A DNA stretch of 64,000 bases from Vibrio sinus (GCF_023634645.1 NZ_JAMKMR010000001.1:496001-560000), one strand, 5' to 3'. Numbered from the stretch's first letter, positions 53,311 through 63,196 are shown. Numbers and translations: made by a program. The notes: generated by a model not told the origin, from the letters alone.

Positions 53311-53934
53311 TTAACGCTGATTTTTAAGTGTGCTCAACTGGTAATGGTCCGATACCGCAACAATGACAGATCGTACGCGGTTCATCGAATTAGACAGAGA
53401 GCTATCGTCTGCCACTTCCATGCGAATTAAATCGCCTTTTGACTCAATCGCATCCACGCTAATGCTATCTCCAATCCACTCACTGTCCACTAAAGTGACA
53501 ACCTCGGTACTAGGATCAAAGGAAAACGTACTCAAATAATACCGCTGGGCGTTGCCGCCATCAGACAGAACAACAATAGCACTGTAAGCTTTTTCATCAT
53601 GGTTACCCAACGGCAGTACCGTTTCGATATCGATTTGCACAAGTCCTATTGAGCTGCCATTGTTATATCGCCCCGATGCCATGTGCGTTGTATAGTCAAC
53701 GCTCTCGATATTCGCCCGAGCTTTGGTTTTTGGAACGGTGATAATAAGAGGCCGGGTAGAGCTTATCCCAAACACCTGATAAAGGATGGGTTCACCGGGT
53801 TGTGGCCCACCACGGCTATTCATGTCGGCAATCTGACTCGATTGATATAGACGATAAATGACCAATATCACTGCCACAATGGCTATTAACGCACATAGCT
53901 TAGTGATAATCGAACCTGATGTCTGGGCCTTCAT
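53311..53934 (-). CDS. Membrane-anchored periplasmic hypothetical protein
   Basis: 207 residues with one N-terminal membrane helix (KLCALIAIVAVILVIYRLY) and a beta-rich periplasmic region (YYLSTFSFDPSTEVVTLVDSEWIGDSISVDAI). No family recognised. On the same strand as its neighbours but separated by ~110 bp and ~190 bp, so it may be transcribed alone. Confidence 0.65.
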   Translation of the reverse strand: MKAQTSGSIITKLCALIAIVAVILVIYRLYQSSQIADMNSRGGPQPGEPILYQVFGISSTRPLIITVPKTKARANIESVDYTTHMASGRYNNGSSIGLVQIDIETVLPLGNHDEKAYSAIVVLSDGGNAQRYYLSTFSFDPSTEVVTLVDSEWIGDSISVDAIESKGDLIRMEVADDSSLSNSMNRVRSVIVAVSDHYQLSTLKNQR

Positions 53935-54126
53935 TGCTTTCCACTTTCAAACACACCTAACATGAGTGTATTCATTCTGTGAATATTTTGCTTATACGAA
54001 AAAAATTATCGATTCGTAAAATGTAGGGAAACTTAGAAATGAGTCAATGTAATTGGGCAACGATCTCGCAACACCACGCTGTTTCCGTGATGTAGCTCGA
54101 CCGTTACGTCTGATGAAAAAGAACAT

Positions 54127-55872
54127 CTATTGATGATGCTTGCTGCTTTTTCGAGTGTCCCAAGTGCGCTCGGCTTGTTCAAAGTGCTTGCCTGTCGCAT
54201 TAAACAAGAAGTCACAACCTTTTGGTATCCTATCTGCTGGCACGACAACCTCAATGTATACGCCCGTATTGGCATTGCTCGCCTCACATAATGCAGATTC
54301 AAGCTCACCGAGTGTGGTGACCCGACGAGTTCGCCAGTGACAACCGAGATCATTGGGTAAGTTGGCAAAATTCCAAGTCGGAATATCATTGTAGTTTTCA
54401 TCAGGGTAGCGATTAGTCACTCTTTCGGCTAAATAGCCGCCATTGTTCACCACAATAAAAATAGGTTTTGCGCCATAGCGTTCAAATGTGCCCAGCTCCG
54501 TTGCTGTCATTTGATGGCCGCCTTCTCCACAGATGATAACACAACGCTTGTTTGGCTCTGCAATACAGTTTCCTAATATGGCTGGCGTGCCCCAGCCAAT
54601 TGCGCCCCACGATAGCTGCGCTTCATGCTCTACATCATCAGGTAGCTCCGCGCGAGCAGAGAAACACATTGACGCCATTGCCGTATCCGAAACAATAATA
54701 TCGCCTTCTCTGATGAACTCTTGCAACCTTTCATACAACGGCTCGTAATCTATTACATCGTCTAGTTGACCACTGGGCAGTCCAATAGCCACGTCGCTCA
54801 CATCCAAAGAAGGGCATGATTCAACGAGCTGAGTCGAGAACTTGCTGGTCAAAGCATTCAGTACATCGTTCATTTCTACATGGTGGTAGACCTGTTGTCC
54901 GATGGCCGTCGAGTGCGGATTGATTTTGATTAAGCTACTGCGATCGAAGCGCAAAGTATGGAGGCCGTTGTTAAAGTCATGGTTTTCGGTCGCGAGTGCG
55001 ACGATGCAATCGCTTTGCTCCACCCATGTAGTGACCGCCGAATCTGCCCAGCCGGACCAATGCCCATTATAACTGCCTATGTAATTCGAATGCTGCATAG
55101 AGAACACGCCGCGATCTTGGTTGGTTTCAGCAAACGGCAGGCCCGTTTTTTCAACAAATTTAAGCGCTGATTCCACGGCGTTGTACCGACGCAGTGAATA
55201 ACCTGGTAAAACGCAACTTTGCTTAGCAGTATTTAAGCGTGAATAGATTTCCTCAACCACTTTTTCTAGCGTTGCCAGATCGCTTTGTGGCTGCTCCAAA
55301 GGAATGTCGAGAGCATGTTCAGGAAACACCACTGGAGAATTAGGCACGTCACGTGGAAATGCCAAGTATACCGGTTTAGAGTAATACTTCATTGCCGCTA
55401 GTACGCGCCGAGTCTCGTAAACACAGTTTTCAGGGGTAATGACCACAGCGCTGTTCTCACCAGCAGTGAGAGGGCGAATCATATCAACAAACACATCATA
55501 GCGAGGTGATGGATCACCAACCATATGGTGATAACGTGTGGTGCCGTCTTGCTCGACTAGACTGGGCATACCCGCCAGTGCGATCACTTTTGAGTTCTCC
55601 GCGTGAGCACCAGCAATCCCGCCAAACGTGCACAGCTCCCCAGCGCCATAAGTGGTCACTAAAACGCTGGCTCCTCTAGTTCGCGCGTAACCATCTGCCG
55701 CATAACTCGCGTTGAGCTCATTTGAGCATCCAATCCAGCGTAGCTGCTTATCATCCATAATGGCATCACACACTGGGTAAACAAAATCACCTGGCACCCC
55801 AAAAGCATCGGTAATTCCAAGCTCTTTAATTTGACCAAGTACATATTCAATGACTGTCATTTCGTTATTCAT
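54127..55872 (-). CDS. Thiamine-diphosphate 2-oxo acid decarboxylase
   Basis: 581 residues from ATG 55872 (AAAGG upstream; the longer frame would start at TTG). It resembles indolepyruvate/pyruvate decarboxylases: GVPGDFVYPV and the catalytic Glu of WIGCSNELNASYAADGYAR at the N-terminus, and the diphosphate-Mg motif GEGGHQMTATELG...NNGGY at the C-terminus. It decarboxylates a 2-oxo acid to an aldehyde in the cytoplasm. As last gene of the rip-like cluster, its aldehyde product could pass to the aldehyde dehydrogenase encoded at 63197. That link is inference. Confidence 0.85.
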   Translation of the reverse strand: MNNEMTVIEYVLGQIKELGITDAFGVPGDFVYPVCDAIMDDKQLRWIGCSNELNASYAADGYARTRGASVLVTTYGAGELCTFGGIAGAHAENSKVIALAGMPSLVEQDGTTRYHHMVGDPSPRYDVFVDMIRPLTAGENSAVVITPENCVYETRRVLAAMKYYSKPVYLAFPRDVPNSPVVFPEHALDIPLEQPQSDLATLEKVVEEIYSRLNTAKQSCVLPGYSLRRYNAVESALKFVEKTGLPFAETNQDRGVFSMQHSNYIGSYNGHWSGWADSAVTTWVEQSDCIVALATENHDFNNGLHTLRFDRSSLIKINPHSTAIGQQVYHHVEMNDVLNALTSKFSTQLVESCPSLDVSDVAIGLPSGQLDDVIDYEPLYERLQEFIREGDIIVSDTAMASMCFSARAELPDDVEHEAQLSWGAIGWGTPAILGNCIAEPNKRCVIICGEGGHQMTATELGTFERYGAKPIFIVVNNGGYLAERVTNRYPDENYNDIPTWNFANLPNDLGCHWRTRRVTTLGELESALCEASNANTGVYIEVVVPADRIPKGCDFLFNATGKHFEQAERTWDTRKSSKHHQ

Positions 55873-55956
55873 AATCAGCAACCTTTTATCCAAGTGCCAT
55901 TGGGACTGGCACTTGTATTATTACGAGAGATTCAAAAATCGATAGGATTTGCAGCC

Positions 55957-57021
55957 TTAGTAGCCTGCTTTGTCGTATGGACCTTTACCTTTGCGATAAA
56001 CCAGTAGAGTGCGATTAAACGACAGCACCACATTGGCGTCTTGGTCATAAGCACGGGTGATGACCGTAACAATGCCTTGATCAGGTCGAGAGTTGGACTC
56101 TCTTTTATCAATGATTTCGGAAGTCACACTCAGCTTTTCACCCGGAAACAGTTCGCGATGTAACTTCATATCGGTCCAAGCCAAATTGGCGACCACTCTG
56201 CCAAGCGCCCTTGTGGTACAAGCGGTCATGGCTCCCATCCAATAGGCTTCGGTTACTGGGCAATGACCATTTTTACCTTGCTCTGGAAAGAATTCATTGT
56301 AGTAAATAGGGTCAACATATTTGGGGCTCCATTCCATTGAACGCTGCGCATGTTCAATGGCTTCCTCCGGACGCACAATTTTGTAAGCCGCGTGCTGGTA
56401 GACTTCACCAGGTAGCAAATCCTCATAATAAATACCTACCGTTTCTTTTAGCGCGCCATCTTCTTCAAGTTTGTAGGCAGAGAATTTTTCATCGGTGAGA
56501 TCATAATTTAGCTCAGATTGACCATAGTATGGGTGACGGCCTTTTTTATAGATGCGGATGTTGTAATTGACCTTAGTGACCACCTCACCTCTTTGATTTA
56601 CACCTCGAGTTTGCACCGTAACCAAACCACACTCAGAGTCTTCAAGGTTTTCCACCGCTAGCACTTCACTTTCGCCATACAAGGTGTCTCCACCAAACAC
56701 GGGTTTGGTCATCGCGATATTAGTGAATTCCACAATACGGTCTTTACGGGCAAAGGTTTTCCAGCTACTTCCAATGATTTTTTGCAGCGTCATGGTGCTC
56801 ACCCCCAAACAGTGTCCCCATTCGGTTTGTGACGCATAATGTTCATCATAGTGAAGCTGAGCAGAATTCATGGTATCTGTGGCTTCATCAACATTGTCTT
56901 GTTGACTAATAGTGATGCCTGGGCGATGACGAAATACCTGACCTTTTTCAAACTGTTCAAAGTCCAATCCAAAGGTTTCTCGGTAAGTGTTTTGATTAAT
57001 TTTTGCGTATGCACTGAACAT
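55957..57021 (-). CDS. Double-hotdog MaoC-type enoyl-CoA hydratase (RipB/mesaconyl-CoA hydratase-like)
   Basis: 354 residues with two MaoC-like hotdog halves (FEKGQVFRHRPGITISQQDNVDEAT; DLLPGEVYQHAAYKIVRPEEAIEHAQR). This layout is that of mesaconyl-CoA hydratases and the itaconyl-CoA hydratase RipB. It would hydrate itaconyl-CoA (or mesaconyl-CoA) to citramalyl-CoA. It follows the CoA-transferase gene by 10 bp and precedes the decarboxylase gene by 84 bp. Substrate inferred from the operon. Confidence 0.85.
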   Translation of the reverse strand: MFSAYAKINQNTYRETFGLDFEQFEKGQVFRHRPGITISQQDNVDEATDTMNSAQLHYDEHYASQTEWGHCLGVSTMTLQKIIGSSWKTFARKDRIVEFTNIAMTKPVFGGDTLYGESEVLAVENLEDSECGLVTVQTRGVNQRGEVVTKVNYNIRIYKKGRHPYYGQSELNYDLTDEKFSAYKLEEDGALKETVGIYYEDLLPGEVYQHAAYKIVRPEEAIEHAQRSMEWSPKYVDPIYYNEFFPEQGKNGHCPVTEAYWMGAMTACTTRALGRVVANLAWTDMKLHRELFPGEKLSVTSEIIDKRESNSRPDQGIVTVITRAYDQDANVVLSFNRTLLVYRKGKGPYDKAGY

Positions 57022-57031
57022 GATTGACCCC

Positions 57032-58396
57032 TTATTTAATTAAACCCATTGTTTTGGCTTGCTCGGTTAATTCTTCTCTGAAGCTTGGATGTGCAAGGCT
57101 AATAAGCGTCCTCGCCCGTTGGCTATTGGACATGCCGGCTAAATTGGCGCAGCCAAATTCTGTGACCACGTGTTGAACGTCGGTTCTTGCGGTAGTAACT
57201 ATGTTGTTGAGCCTTGGCACAATTTTGGAGAGTTGACCGCCTTTTGCAGTAGACGCGGCGGCCAAGAAGCTTTTGCCTCCATTAGAGCCGCTTGCTCCAC
57301 GAACAAAGTCAACTTGTCCTCCCGTTCCGGTGATTTGTTTCCAAGCCACCGATTCCGACGCAACTTGACCAAACAAATCAATTTCGACAAATGAGTTGAT
57401 AGATATCATGTTGTCTATCTGCTCAATCACTGCCGCATCGTTCACATATGACGCGGGGTAACAGAGCATCGATGGGTTGTTATCGAGCACATCGTAATAT
57501 TCTTGGCTCGGTAACATTGCCACATTGAATACCGTGTGGTGACGATGCAGCTTTTTGTATTTATTGGTCACATTGCCATTGTTAATCAGATCGATTTGAG
57601 AACTGCACAGAAGCTCGGTATGAATGCCGAGATCATTTTTCTCCAGCAAAAACTTACCTACCGCATCAGGCACGCCGCCGATACCTAACTGAATACAAGC
57701 CCCATCAGGAATATGGTTGATGATGTGCTCGGCAATAGCGTGGTCGGTTTCTCTTGCAGGTTTGTTCGGCAGAATCAACAAATTGCTGGTATGTTCAACG
57801 ATGGCATCAACGTCACTGACATGGATAATGCCGTCGCCAAAGGTACGTGGCATTTTCTCATTGACTTCAATGATGATGCGCTTGGCACGTCTTGCTGCAG
57901 GAATGGAAAAACTGCCATCCAACCCAAAGCTAAAGTAACCATGTTCATCCATTGGCGAGACTTGTAACATATGCACATCTGGGTCACCTTCTTGAGTCAG
58001 AAAGCCAGACTCCATATGACTAAAGTGGCCCGGAATAAACTCTGGGTATTGCACTTTGCCAAGGTGGTTTCGCGCCGTTTTTAACAAGGTACCAATTTCA
58101 CCACCCATAAAAGGAAGCTGTAGGTGAATGGTTTTTAGGACTTCTGGGTCGTTAAAAAAGCTCACCACTTCAGCTGAGCTACGGAATAAATAGGTCTCAA
58201 TTGGGTGGGAGAATAAGCCATTTTTTGCCGCTTCAGCATACGCTTTACTGACCGCGACAGGGGTTCCGGCGTAACAACCAAAAGTGACAAAGTGAGCATC
58301 TGGCAAAAAGCGTTCGATCGCTTGTTCTGCAGACATGAGCTTAGATTGATATAGATCTTGAGCTCGGCTAGTGGGTGTCTTTTGTTGATTCATCAT
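57032..58396 (-). CDS. Acetyl-CoA hydrolase/transferase-family CoA transferase (RipA-like)
   Basis: 454 residues of the Cat1/4-hydroxybutyrate CoA-transferase family. Visible features: GIGGVPDAVGKFLL, the SIINSFVEIDLFGQVASESV catalytic-Glu region (VEIDLFGQV), GTGGQVDFVRGA and VVTEFGCANLAGMS. It activates a carboxylic acid using another acyl-CoA. In Yersinia the same family member (RipA) acts on itaconate, beside a MaoC hydratase and a CitE lyase, as here. AGGAG lies before the double ATG start. Confidence 0.88.
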   Translation of the reverse strand: MMNQQKTPTSRAQDLYQSKLMSAEQAIERFLPDAHFVTFGCYAGTPVAVSKAYAEAAKNGLFSHPIETYLFRSSAEVVSFFNDPEVLKTIHLQLPFMGGEIGTLLKTARNHLGKVQYPEFIPGHFSHMESGFLTQEGDPDVHMLQVSPMDEHGYFSFGLDGSFSIPAARRAKRIIIEVNEKMPRTFGDGIIHVSDVDAIVEHTSNLLILPNKPARETDHAIAEHIINHIPDGACIQLGIGGVPDAVGKFLLEKNDLGIHTELLCSSQIDLINNGNVTNKYKKLHRHHTVFNVAMLPSQEYYDVLDNNPSMLCYPASYVNDAAVIEQIDNMISINSFVEIDLFGQVASESVAWKQITGTGGQVDFVRGASGSNGGKSFLAAASTAKGGQLSKIVPRLNNIVTTARTDVQHVVTEFGCANLAGMSNSQRARTLISLAHPSFREELTEQAKTMGLIK

Positions 58397-58402
58397 AAGC
58401 TC

Positions 58403-59269
58403 CTAATATTCACATCCGACTCTTTCAAGAATGTCTTGGCTTCGTTTTACCACCGGGATATCCAGCATTTTGCCTTTGTATTGGCAGGCTGAGCCGTTGG
58501 CTTGCTTGAAGGTAATGAGTATCTCTTTGGCTTCGTTGACCTCTTCTTCTGAAGGTAGAAACGTCTTGTTAATAGGCGCTAGTTGGGCTGGGTGGATAGC
58601 AATTTTGGCGTTAAAGCCCATCGCTTTAATTTGCTGGGTTTCTTTGATTAGCCCTGGCTCATCTCGAAAGTCTAAATAGGGAACATCCCACGCCACAATG
58701 CCAGCATATTTCGCCGCTTGAACGATACGTGCGCGATACACTTGCGTGTTGTCAAAGGTAAGGTCTACGCCTAAATCTGCCGCCAGATCCGCACCACCAA
58801 AACCAATCGCAACCACATCAGGATGAGCAGCAATTTGATGAGCGTTTTCAAGCCCTACAGCCGTTTCTATCGCCGCGATAAACTGAACGTTTTGCTTTTT
58901 GCCTTGGTTCAGTAGCTGCGCATACAACTCGATTTCTTGTACGTTTTGTACTTTTGGTAGAAACACAACATCGGGCACGACTTTGTCTCGAACTAAACAC
59001 ACAATATCTTTTAGCCCAGCATGGGTACTGATAGCGTTAATACGGACTGCTGTGATCATAGGGTGATCGGACGGAATAGATGGATTGTGTTGTAGATAGT
59101 CAATCAATATCTCTCTTGCTTGATCTTTGTAGCGTAGAGACACCGCATCTTCTAAATCTAGCACCACCATTTGTGCGCTTTTATTCGATCCTGATTTTTC
59201 AAATCGTTCGGGTCGATTGGCTGGCGTGAATAACAGTGAATTACATAATTCGGGTCTTACTTTTTTCAT
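58403..59269 (-). CDS. CitE/HpcH-type citramalyl-CoA lyase (RipC-like)
   Basis: 288 residues from ATG 59269; the GTG at 59281 overlaps the ribosome site. CitE-like TIM barrel: NSLLFTPANRPERFEKS, VVLDLEDAVSLRYK (Mg-binding Asp-Glu), VRINAIST, FIAAIETAVGLENAHQIA (Glu ligand), and GFGGADLAADLG. It would split citramalyl-CoA into acetyl-CoA and pyruvate, the last step of itaconate breakdown. It is first of the operon, 6 bp before the CoA-transferase gene. Confidence 0.88.
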   Translation of the reverse strand: MKKVRPELCNSLLFTPANRPERFEKSGSNKSAQMVVLDLEDAVSLRYKDQAREILIDYLQHNPSIPSDHPMITAVRINAISTHAGLKDIVCLVRDKVVPDVVFLPKVQNVQEIELYAQLLNQGKKQNVQFIAAIETAVGLENAHQIAAHPDVVAIGFGGADLAADLGVDLTFDNTQVYRARIVQAAKYAGIVAWDVPYLDFRDEPGLIKETQQIKAMGFNAKIAIHPAQLAPINKTFLPSEEEVNEAKEILITFKQANGSACQYKGKMLDIPVVKRSQDILERVGCEY

Positions 59270-59508
59270 TGTGAACCCCACTTAGTAGAAAATAAATTAG
59301 GTCTTAACGGACGCCTTCCAATTTATTTCTGGTAGGGATGTTTAAACACAGAGGATTAAAAAAAATCGATTGCGCATTTTGCAACAATCGAATTATATAT
59401 TTGTTATCAACCACTTAATAAAGGGGTGGAATTTATTGGATATAAAAGGCAGCAGAGTTTTAACAGCCACTGCCTTTTAGCATTAAAATATTAGGTAGGA
59501 ACTTAACG

Positions 59509-60147
59509 TTATTTAAACTTGTATTGTACGCCGACCATAAATGTAGTGATTGAAGGGACTACTCTAGAATCTCCTAGAGCTTGACTATTACCAACCGAGC
59601 TTGCGGTATCGCCAAAGTAGTGTGTTGTCGATGCGTCGAAACTCAGCTGTTCATTAACGTTATAGCGAACGCCTGCTCCCAGCAGCGGGTTAAACTCTGA
59701 TGAGTCATTATTGTGGCCGTTACCATCGTAATTGATGCTAGAGAACATAAGTGCCATGCCACCTTTACCAAATATCGACCACTGTTTATTAACGTGATAC
59801 GCGGCAAAACCCGCGAAGTCCCAAGCTGCGGTACGCGCTTTCACGTTACCGGCGGTGGAGCTCACATTCGCGGTGCCAAAATAGGTATAGCCACCTTCTA
59901 AGCCCCCCGACCAATTATTCTGCACATCACTCTCATAGCCATAGGAAAAGCTGTAGGCGGGTTGTACATCTGATGACGTCGATACGCCTGTATTTGATAA
60001 TACGGGCACACTTTGATATCCCATTCCCATTGAACCTGAAAAATAGCTGCTACCTGCAAACGCAGACGATACCCCTGCCACAGATAGTCCAGTTACTAGT
60101 AGGGTGGATGTTACAAGCTTTTTCATTGGTAGGTTTTTGCTTTTCAT
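59509..60147 (-). CDS. OmpA/OmpX-like outer-membrane barrel protein
   Basis: 212 residues from ATG 60147, with a signal peptide (GLSVAGVSSAFA|GSSYF); ATG 60126 is an alternative. Eight-strand barrel pattern, e.g. SYFSGSMGMGYQSVPV, WSGGLEGGYTYFG, NPLLGAGVRYNVNEQLSFDASTTHYFG, ending FMVGVQYKFK with the C-terminal aromatic-x-basic-aromatic signature near the end. No OmpA peptidoglycan domain. It lies upstream of the rip-like operon on the same strand but 240 bp away, so a separate unit. Confidence 0.8.
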   Translation of the reverse strand: MKSKNLPMKKLVTSTLLVTGLSVAGVSSAFAGSSYFSGSMGMGYQSVPVLSNTGVSTSSDVQPAYSFSYGYESDVQNNWSGGLEGGYTYFGTANVSSTAGNVKARTAAWDFAGFAAYHVNKQWSIFGKGGMALMFSSINYDGNGHNNDSSEFNPLLGAGVRYNVNEQLSFDASTTHYFGDTASSVGNSQALGDSRVVPSITTFMVGVQYKFK

Positions 60148-60518
60148 TGTTTGAATAACTCTTAAAAGTAGTATGTAAAAGTGACCAGAATCACATATCT
60201 GGTGAGGAGGCATACTATCAGCATTCAGTAGTGGTCGGATGAGAGAAATTGCAAAATTAACATCAAGATGGTCAGTGAAAAGCAAATTCGTGCCATAAGA
60301 TCTAAGTCAATGATTAGCAGTGTTAATTTTATATCTCTTAATACAGATTCCGCACATCAAACCATAAAATAAAACTATTCAACATGACGTTCTGCCATCG
60401 TTTGAGCATGTATATTGACGTTGCCTTACTTATTTGCGCCTTACCTATCTCGCTGAAATTCGCATCTTGAGGTGAGTTAGGTATATAGTATTGCGGTACG
60501 CCATTAAGAGAGCAAAAT
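60148..60518. promoter_or_regulatory. Divergent region between outer-membrane protein and LysR genes
   Basis: 371 bases, AT-rich, no gene supported. It holds the promoters of the leftward barrel protein and the rightward LysR regulator. LysR proteins usually bind such divergent regions, but I cannot point to a clear T-N11-A site. Confidence 0.4.
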
Positions 60519-61424
60519 ATGTTATCTATAGAATCATTACCCTATCTTATTTCTGTTGTTGAGTGCGGAGGCTTCTCTGCGGCCGCAGACCAGTTAAATT
60601 GTGCTACCTCGACGGTCTCTAGGCACATTCAGCAACTGGAAAAAGATCTGGGCTCGGCTCTCTTTATTCGCCACACCCGTAAGCTCTCTTTAACTGAGGA
60701 AGGACGAATCGTATATGAAAGAGGGTTAGAAATATGCTCTCAAATCGACATGATGGAGAGCGCTGTTTTCAATCGACACCAAGAAATAAGCGGATTGGTC
60801 AAAATCAGTGCCCCGCACTGGATGTGCGATAACTACATCGCGCCTTGCTTGCCCAAGCTGCATCAAAAGTGGCCTAAGTTAAGTATTTCGACAACGATAG
60901 AAGCTGGCTATATTGACCCCTATTTAGCAGAGCATGATATCTATATTTGCGTCACTAAACCCAAAGACTCATCTTTGATTATGCGGCCGTTTCATTATCC
61001 AGAGTTTTGGCTTGTGGCAAGCCCTGAGTACCTGAAAAACAAAGCACCTCTAAATAGCGCAGAAGATCTACATCATCACGATATCCTGGGGCTCAAACGT
61101 TCTAATAAGCATGCGACTTGGAGTTTTAAACATAGGGATAAGGAAGACGTGGAAACGTTCGATACCTCAGGGGCGTGGTTCACCTATGTCAGCACTGGCA
61201 TTGGATATAAAACATGCTTAAACGGAGGGGGACTGTGTGTTGTACCACGAGCTCAAGCCGAGCATGATGTAAGGCAAGGGTTATTACGAAGATTGTTGGT
61301 CCAATACAGCTGGAGTACCCTAGGCGAGGATCAGGATTCGTATATTGTCTACACCAAAGAAAGCGCGCAAAGCCCAAGAGTCAAAGCCGTCATTGAACAT
61401 ATCTTAGACAACATAAACAGCTAG
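60519..61424 (+). CDS. LysR-family regulator of the C5-dicarboxylate region
   Basis: 301 residues. Helix-turn-helix FSAAADQLNCATSTVSRHIQQLE (~18-40) with RHTRKLSLTEEGRIVYERG, then the effector-binding domain (ISAPHWMCDNYIAPCLPKLHQKWPKLS...). A LysR regulator also sits beside ripABC in Yersinia, so this is a candidate regulator of the leftward operon, although the barrel-protein gene intervenes. Confidence 0.9.
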   Translation: MLSIESLPYLISVVECGGFSAAADQLNCATSTVSRHIQQLEKDLGSALFIRHTRKLSLTEEGRIVYERGLEICSQIDMMESAVFNRHQEISGLVKISAPHWMCDNYIAPCLPKLHQKWPKLSISTTIEAGYIDPYLAEHDIYICVTKPKDSSLIMRPFHYPEFWLVASPEYLKNKAPLNSAEDLHHHDILGLKRSNKHATWSFKHRDKEDVETFDTSGAWFTYVSTGIGYKTCLNGGGLCVVPRAQAEHDVRQGLLRRLLVQYSWSTLGEDQDSYIVYTKESAQSPRVKAVIEHILDNINS

Positions 61425-61497
61425 TTAATACGTAGAATTTAGTCAATTATATGGCGAAAAATGCGTGCTACTCACCTAGTCGGTCCTTTCTAATTCA

Positions 61498-61598
61498 TAT
61501 AGCATACGCTATTCCCAAATCACACCAAGGTACCGAATGCAAGGCGGTTCATGTGACTTGGGAATAGGTCAAAATGAATGTGACACTCGTGCTATACC
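61498..61598. repeat. Imperfect palindrome, MITE-like
   Basis: Inner arms CTATTCCCAAATCACA (61509-61524) and TGTGACTTGGGAATAG (61552-61567) pair at 15 of 16 positions. Outer TATAGCA/TGCTATA arms extend the structure to about 100 bp. It encodes nothing visible and lies in the 310-bp spacer before the YjiH-type gene. Confidence 0.6.
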
Positions 61599-61734
61599 AA
61601 TCATTTGATGAAAAATAAATAATCACAAAAAGTGAATAATATTGCATTTTATTTTTTAAATGGATATTATCCCTGCAATCCCATTTTCTAGAATTAGTCT
61701 GTAGACTTAACCGTCTTAATCATTAGGAAGTTTT

Positions 61735-63105
61735 ATGGAAGAAAACGTTCAACACCTGGACAGTAACCTAAATAAAAATAGTCTTTGGTTGTTTTTAATC
61801 CCTTCTCTTATCGGCATTTTTCTATTTATGGTTCCTATCCACTATCAGGGTGAGTTAACCATTCCCGTAGCGGTATTAGCAAAATCCATCAGAAGCTTTT
61901 TTGGCGACAGCTTGGTTGCCATTAGCACAGCGATTATTGCCCTTATGTCCGTGGCCTCTGTTTTAGTCAAATTGCTACAGCCCAAGTTGATTACCAACAA
62001 CCCATTTTTGAACAATTTGTTAAACCCTAGCATGACATGGTTGGCGGTACGTGTGATCGGTGGCATCTCGGTGGTGCTTAGTTTTTATCAATTCGGCCCA
62101 GAAATGATATGGAATGAAAACACAGGAGGCTTGGTGTTACACGACCTGCTGCCAACATTGTTTTCTGTATTTTTATTCGCTGGACTGCTTCTGCCACTAT
62201 TACTCAACTTTGGATTGCTAGAGTTATTTGGTGCCTTACTGAGCAAAATCATGCGCCCAGTATTTAATTTACCTGGACGCAGCGCTATAGACTGTATGGC
62301 TTCATGGTTAGGCGATGGTAGCGTAGGTATTTTGCTCACCAGCAAACAATACGAAAACAAGTTCTACACTCAACGTGAAGCCGCCGTGGTAGGCACAACC
62401 TTCTCTGCGGTTTCCATCACATTCAGCCTAGTGGTGATTGCACAAGTTAACCTTGAGCACCTGTTTCTGCCTTTTTACGCAGCCGTATGTCTAGCTGGCA
62501 TTGTCGCGGCGATCATCATTCCCCGCTTGCCACCATTGCGGAATAAAAAAGACACCTTTATTGATGGTACCACCCGAGACAAAGACATGGACGCACTACC
62601 AAAAGGCCATACTAGTTTCTCTTGGGGTATGGAGCTTGCGCTCAAGAAAGCCTCTCAAGTCAAATCCGTGAAACAAGTTGCCAAGGAAGGAGTTGAGAAT
62701 GCGGTTGATATGATTTTTGGCGTGTTACCCGTTGTAATGGGCCTTGGTACCATTGCTCTGGTTATTGCAGAGAATACTTCGGTATTTAGTGTGTTAGGCC
62801 AGCCTTTCATTCCACTGCTCAAGATGATGGGTGTCCCTGAAGCCGTCGCGGCATCAAAAACTATTGTGGTCGGGTTTGCGGATATGTTTATTCCTTCCAT
62901 CTTGGTAACGCCAATTAGCAACGATATGACAAGATTTATCGTCGCAGCAATGTCGGTGACCCAGTTGATCTACATGTCTGAAGTCGGCGCTTTGCTGCTT
63001 GGCAGCAAAATCCCAATCAATATCGTTGAGCTGTTTATTATTTTCATTTTCAGGACATTGATTACCTTGCCCGTCATTACGGCTATGGCGTATCTGGTTT
63101 TTTAA
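61735..63105 (+). CDS. YjiH-family membrane protein (nucleoside-recognition/GATE domains)
   Basis: 456 residues, about ten to eleven membrane helices. GATE/nucleoside-recognition features: AIDCMASWLGDGSVGILLTSKQYENKFYTQREAAVVGTTFSAVS and FADMFIPSILVTPISNDMTRFIVAAMSVTQLIYMSEVG. Related proteins are thought to be transporters of uncertain substrate. In this setting it could import the carboxylic acid handled by the rip-like operon, which is inference. Confidence 0.85.
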   Translation: MEENVQHLDSNLNKNSLWLFLIPSLIGIFLFMVPIHYQGELTIPVAVLAKSIRSFFGDSLVAISTAIIALMSVASVLVKLLQPKLITNNPFLNNLLNPSMTWLAVRVIGGISVVLSFYQFGPEMIWNENTGGLVLHDLLPTLFSVFLFAGLLLPLLLNFGLLELFGALLSKIMRPVFNLPGRSAIDCMASWLGDGSVGILLTSKQYENKFYTQREAAVVGTTFSAVSITFSLVVIAQVNLEHLFLPFYAAVCLAGIVAAIIIPRLPPLRNKKDTFIDGTTRDKDMDALPKGHTSFSWGMELALKKASQVKSVKQVAKEGVENAVDMIFGVLPVVMGLGTIALVIAENTSVFSVLGQPFIPLLKMMGVPEAVAASKTIVVGFADMFIPSILVTPISNDMTRFIVAAMSVTQLIYMSEVGALLLGSKIPINIVELFIIFIFRTLITLPVITAMAYLVF

Positions 63106-63118
63106 TGAATATTTATGT

Positions 63119-63169
63119 GCTATACCCCGTCGCTGGGTATAGCAAAAGTGCCCTCATTACGAGGGCACT
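63119..63169. terminator. Two tandem terminator hairpins between convergent genes
   Basis: Hairpin 1: GCTATACCC / GGGTATAGC (63119-63143). Hairpin 2: AGTGCCCTC / GAGGGCACT (63147-63169), followed on the minus strand by TTTTGC. They serve the ends of the YjiH-type gene and the aldehyde dehydrogenase gene. Confidence 0.75.
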
Positions 63170-63196
63170 ATCAAAACCAAGACAACAAAGTGCGCC

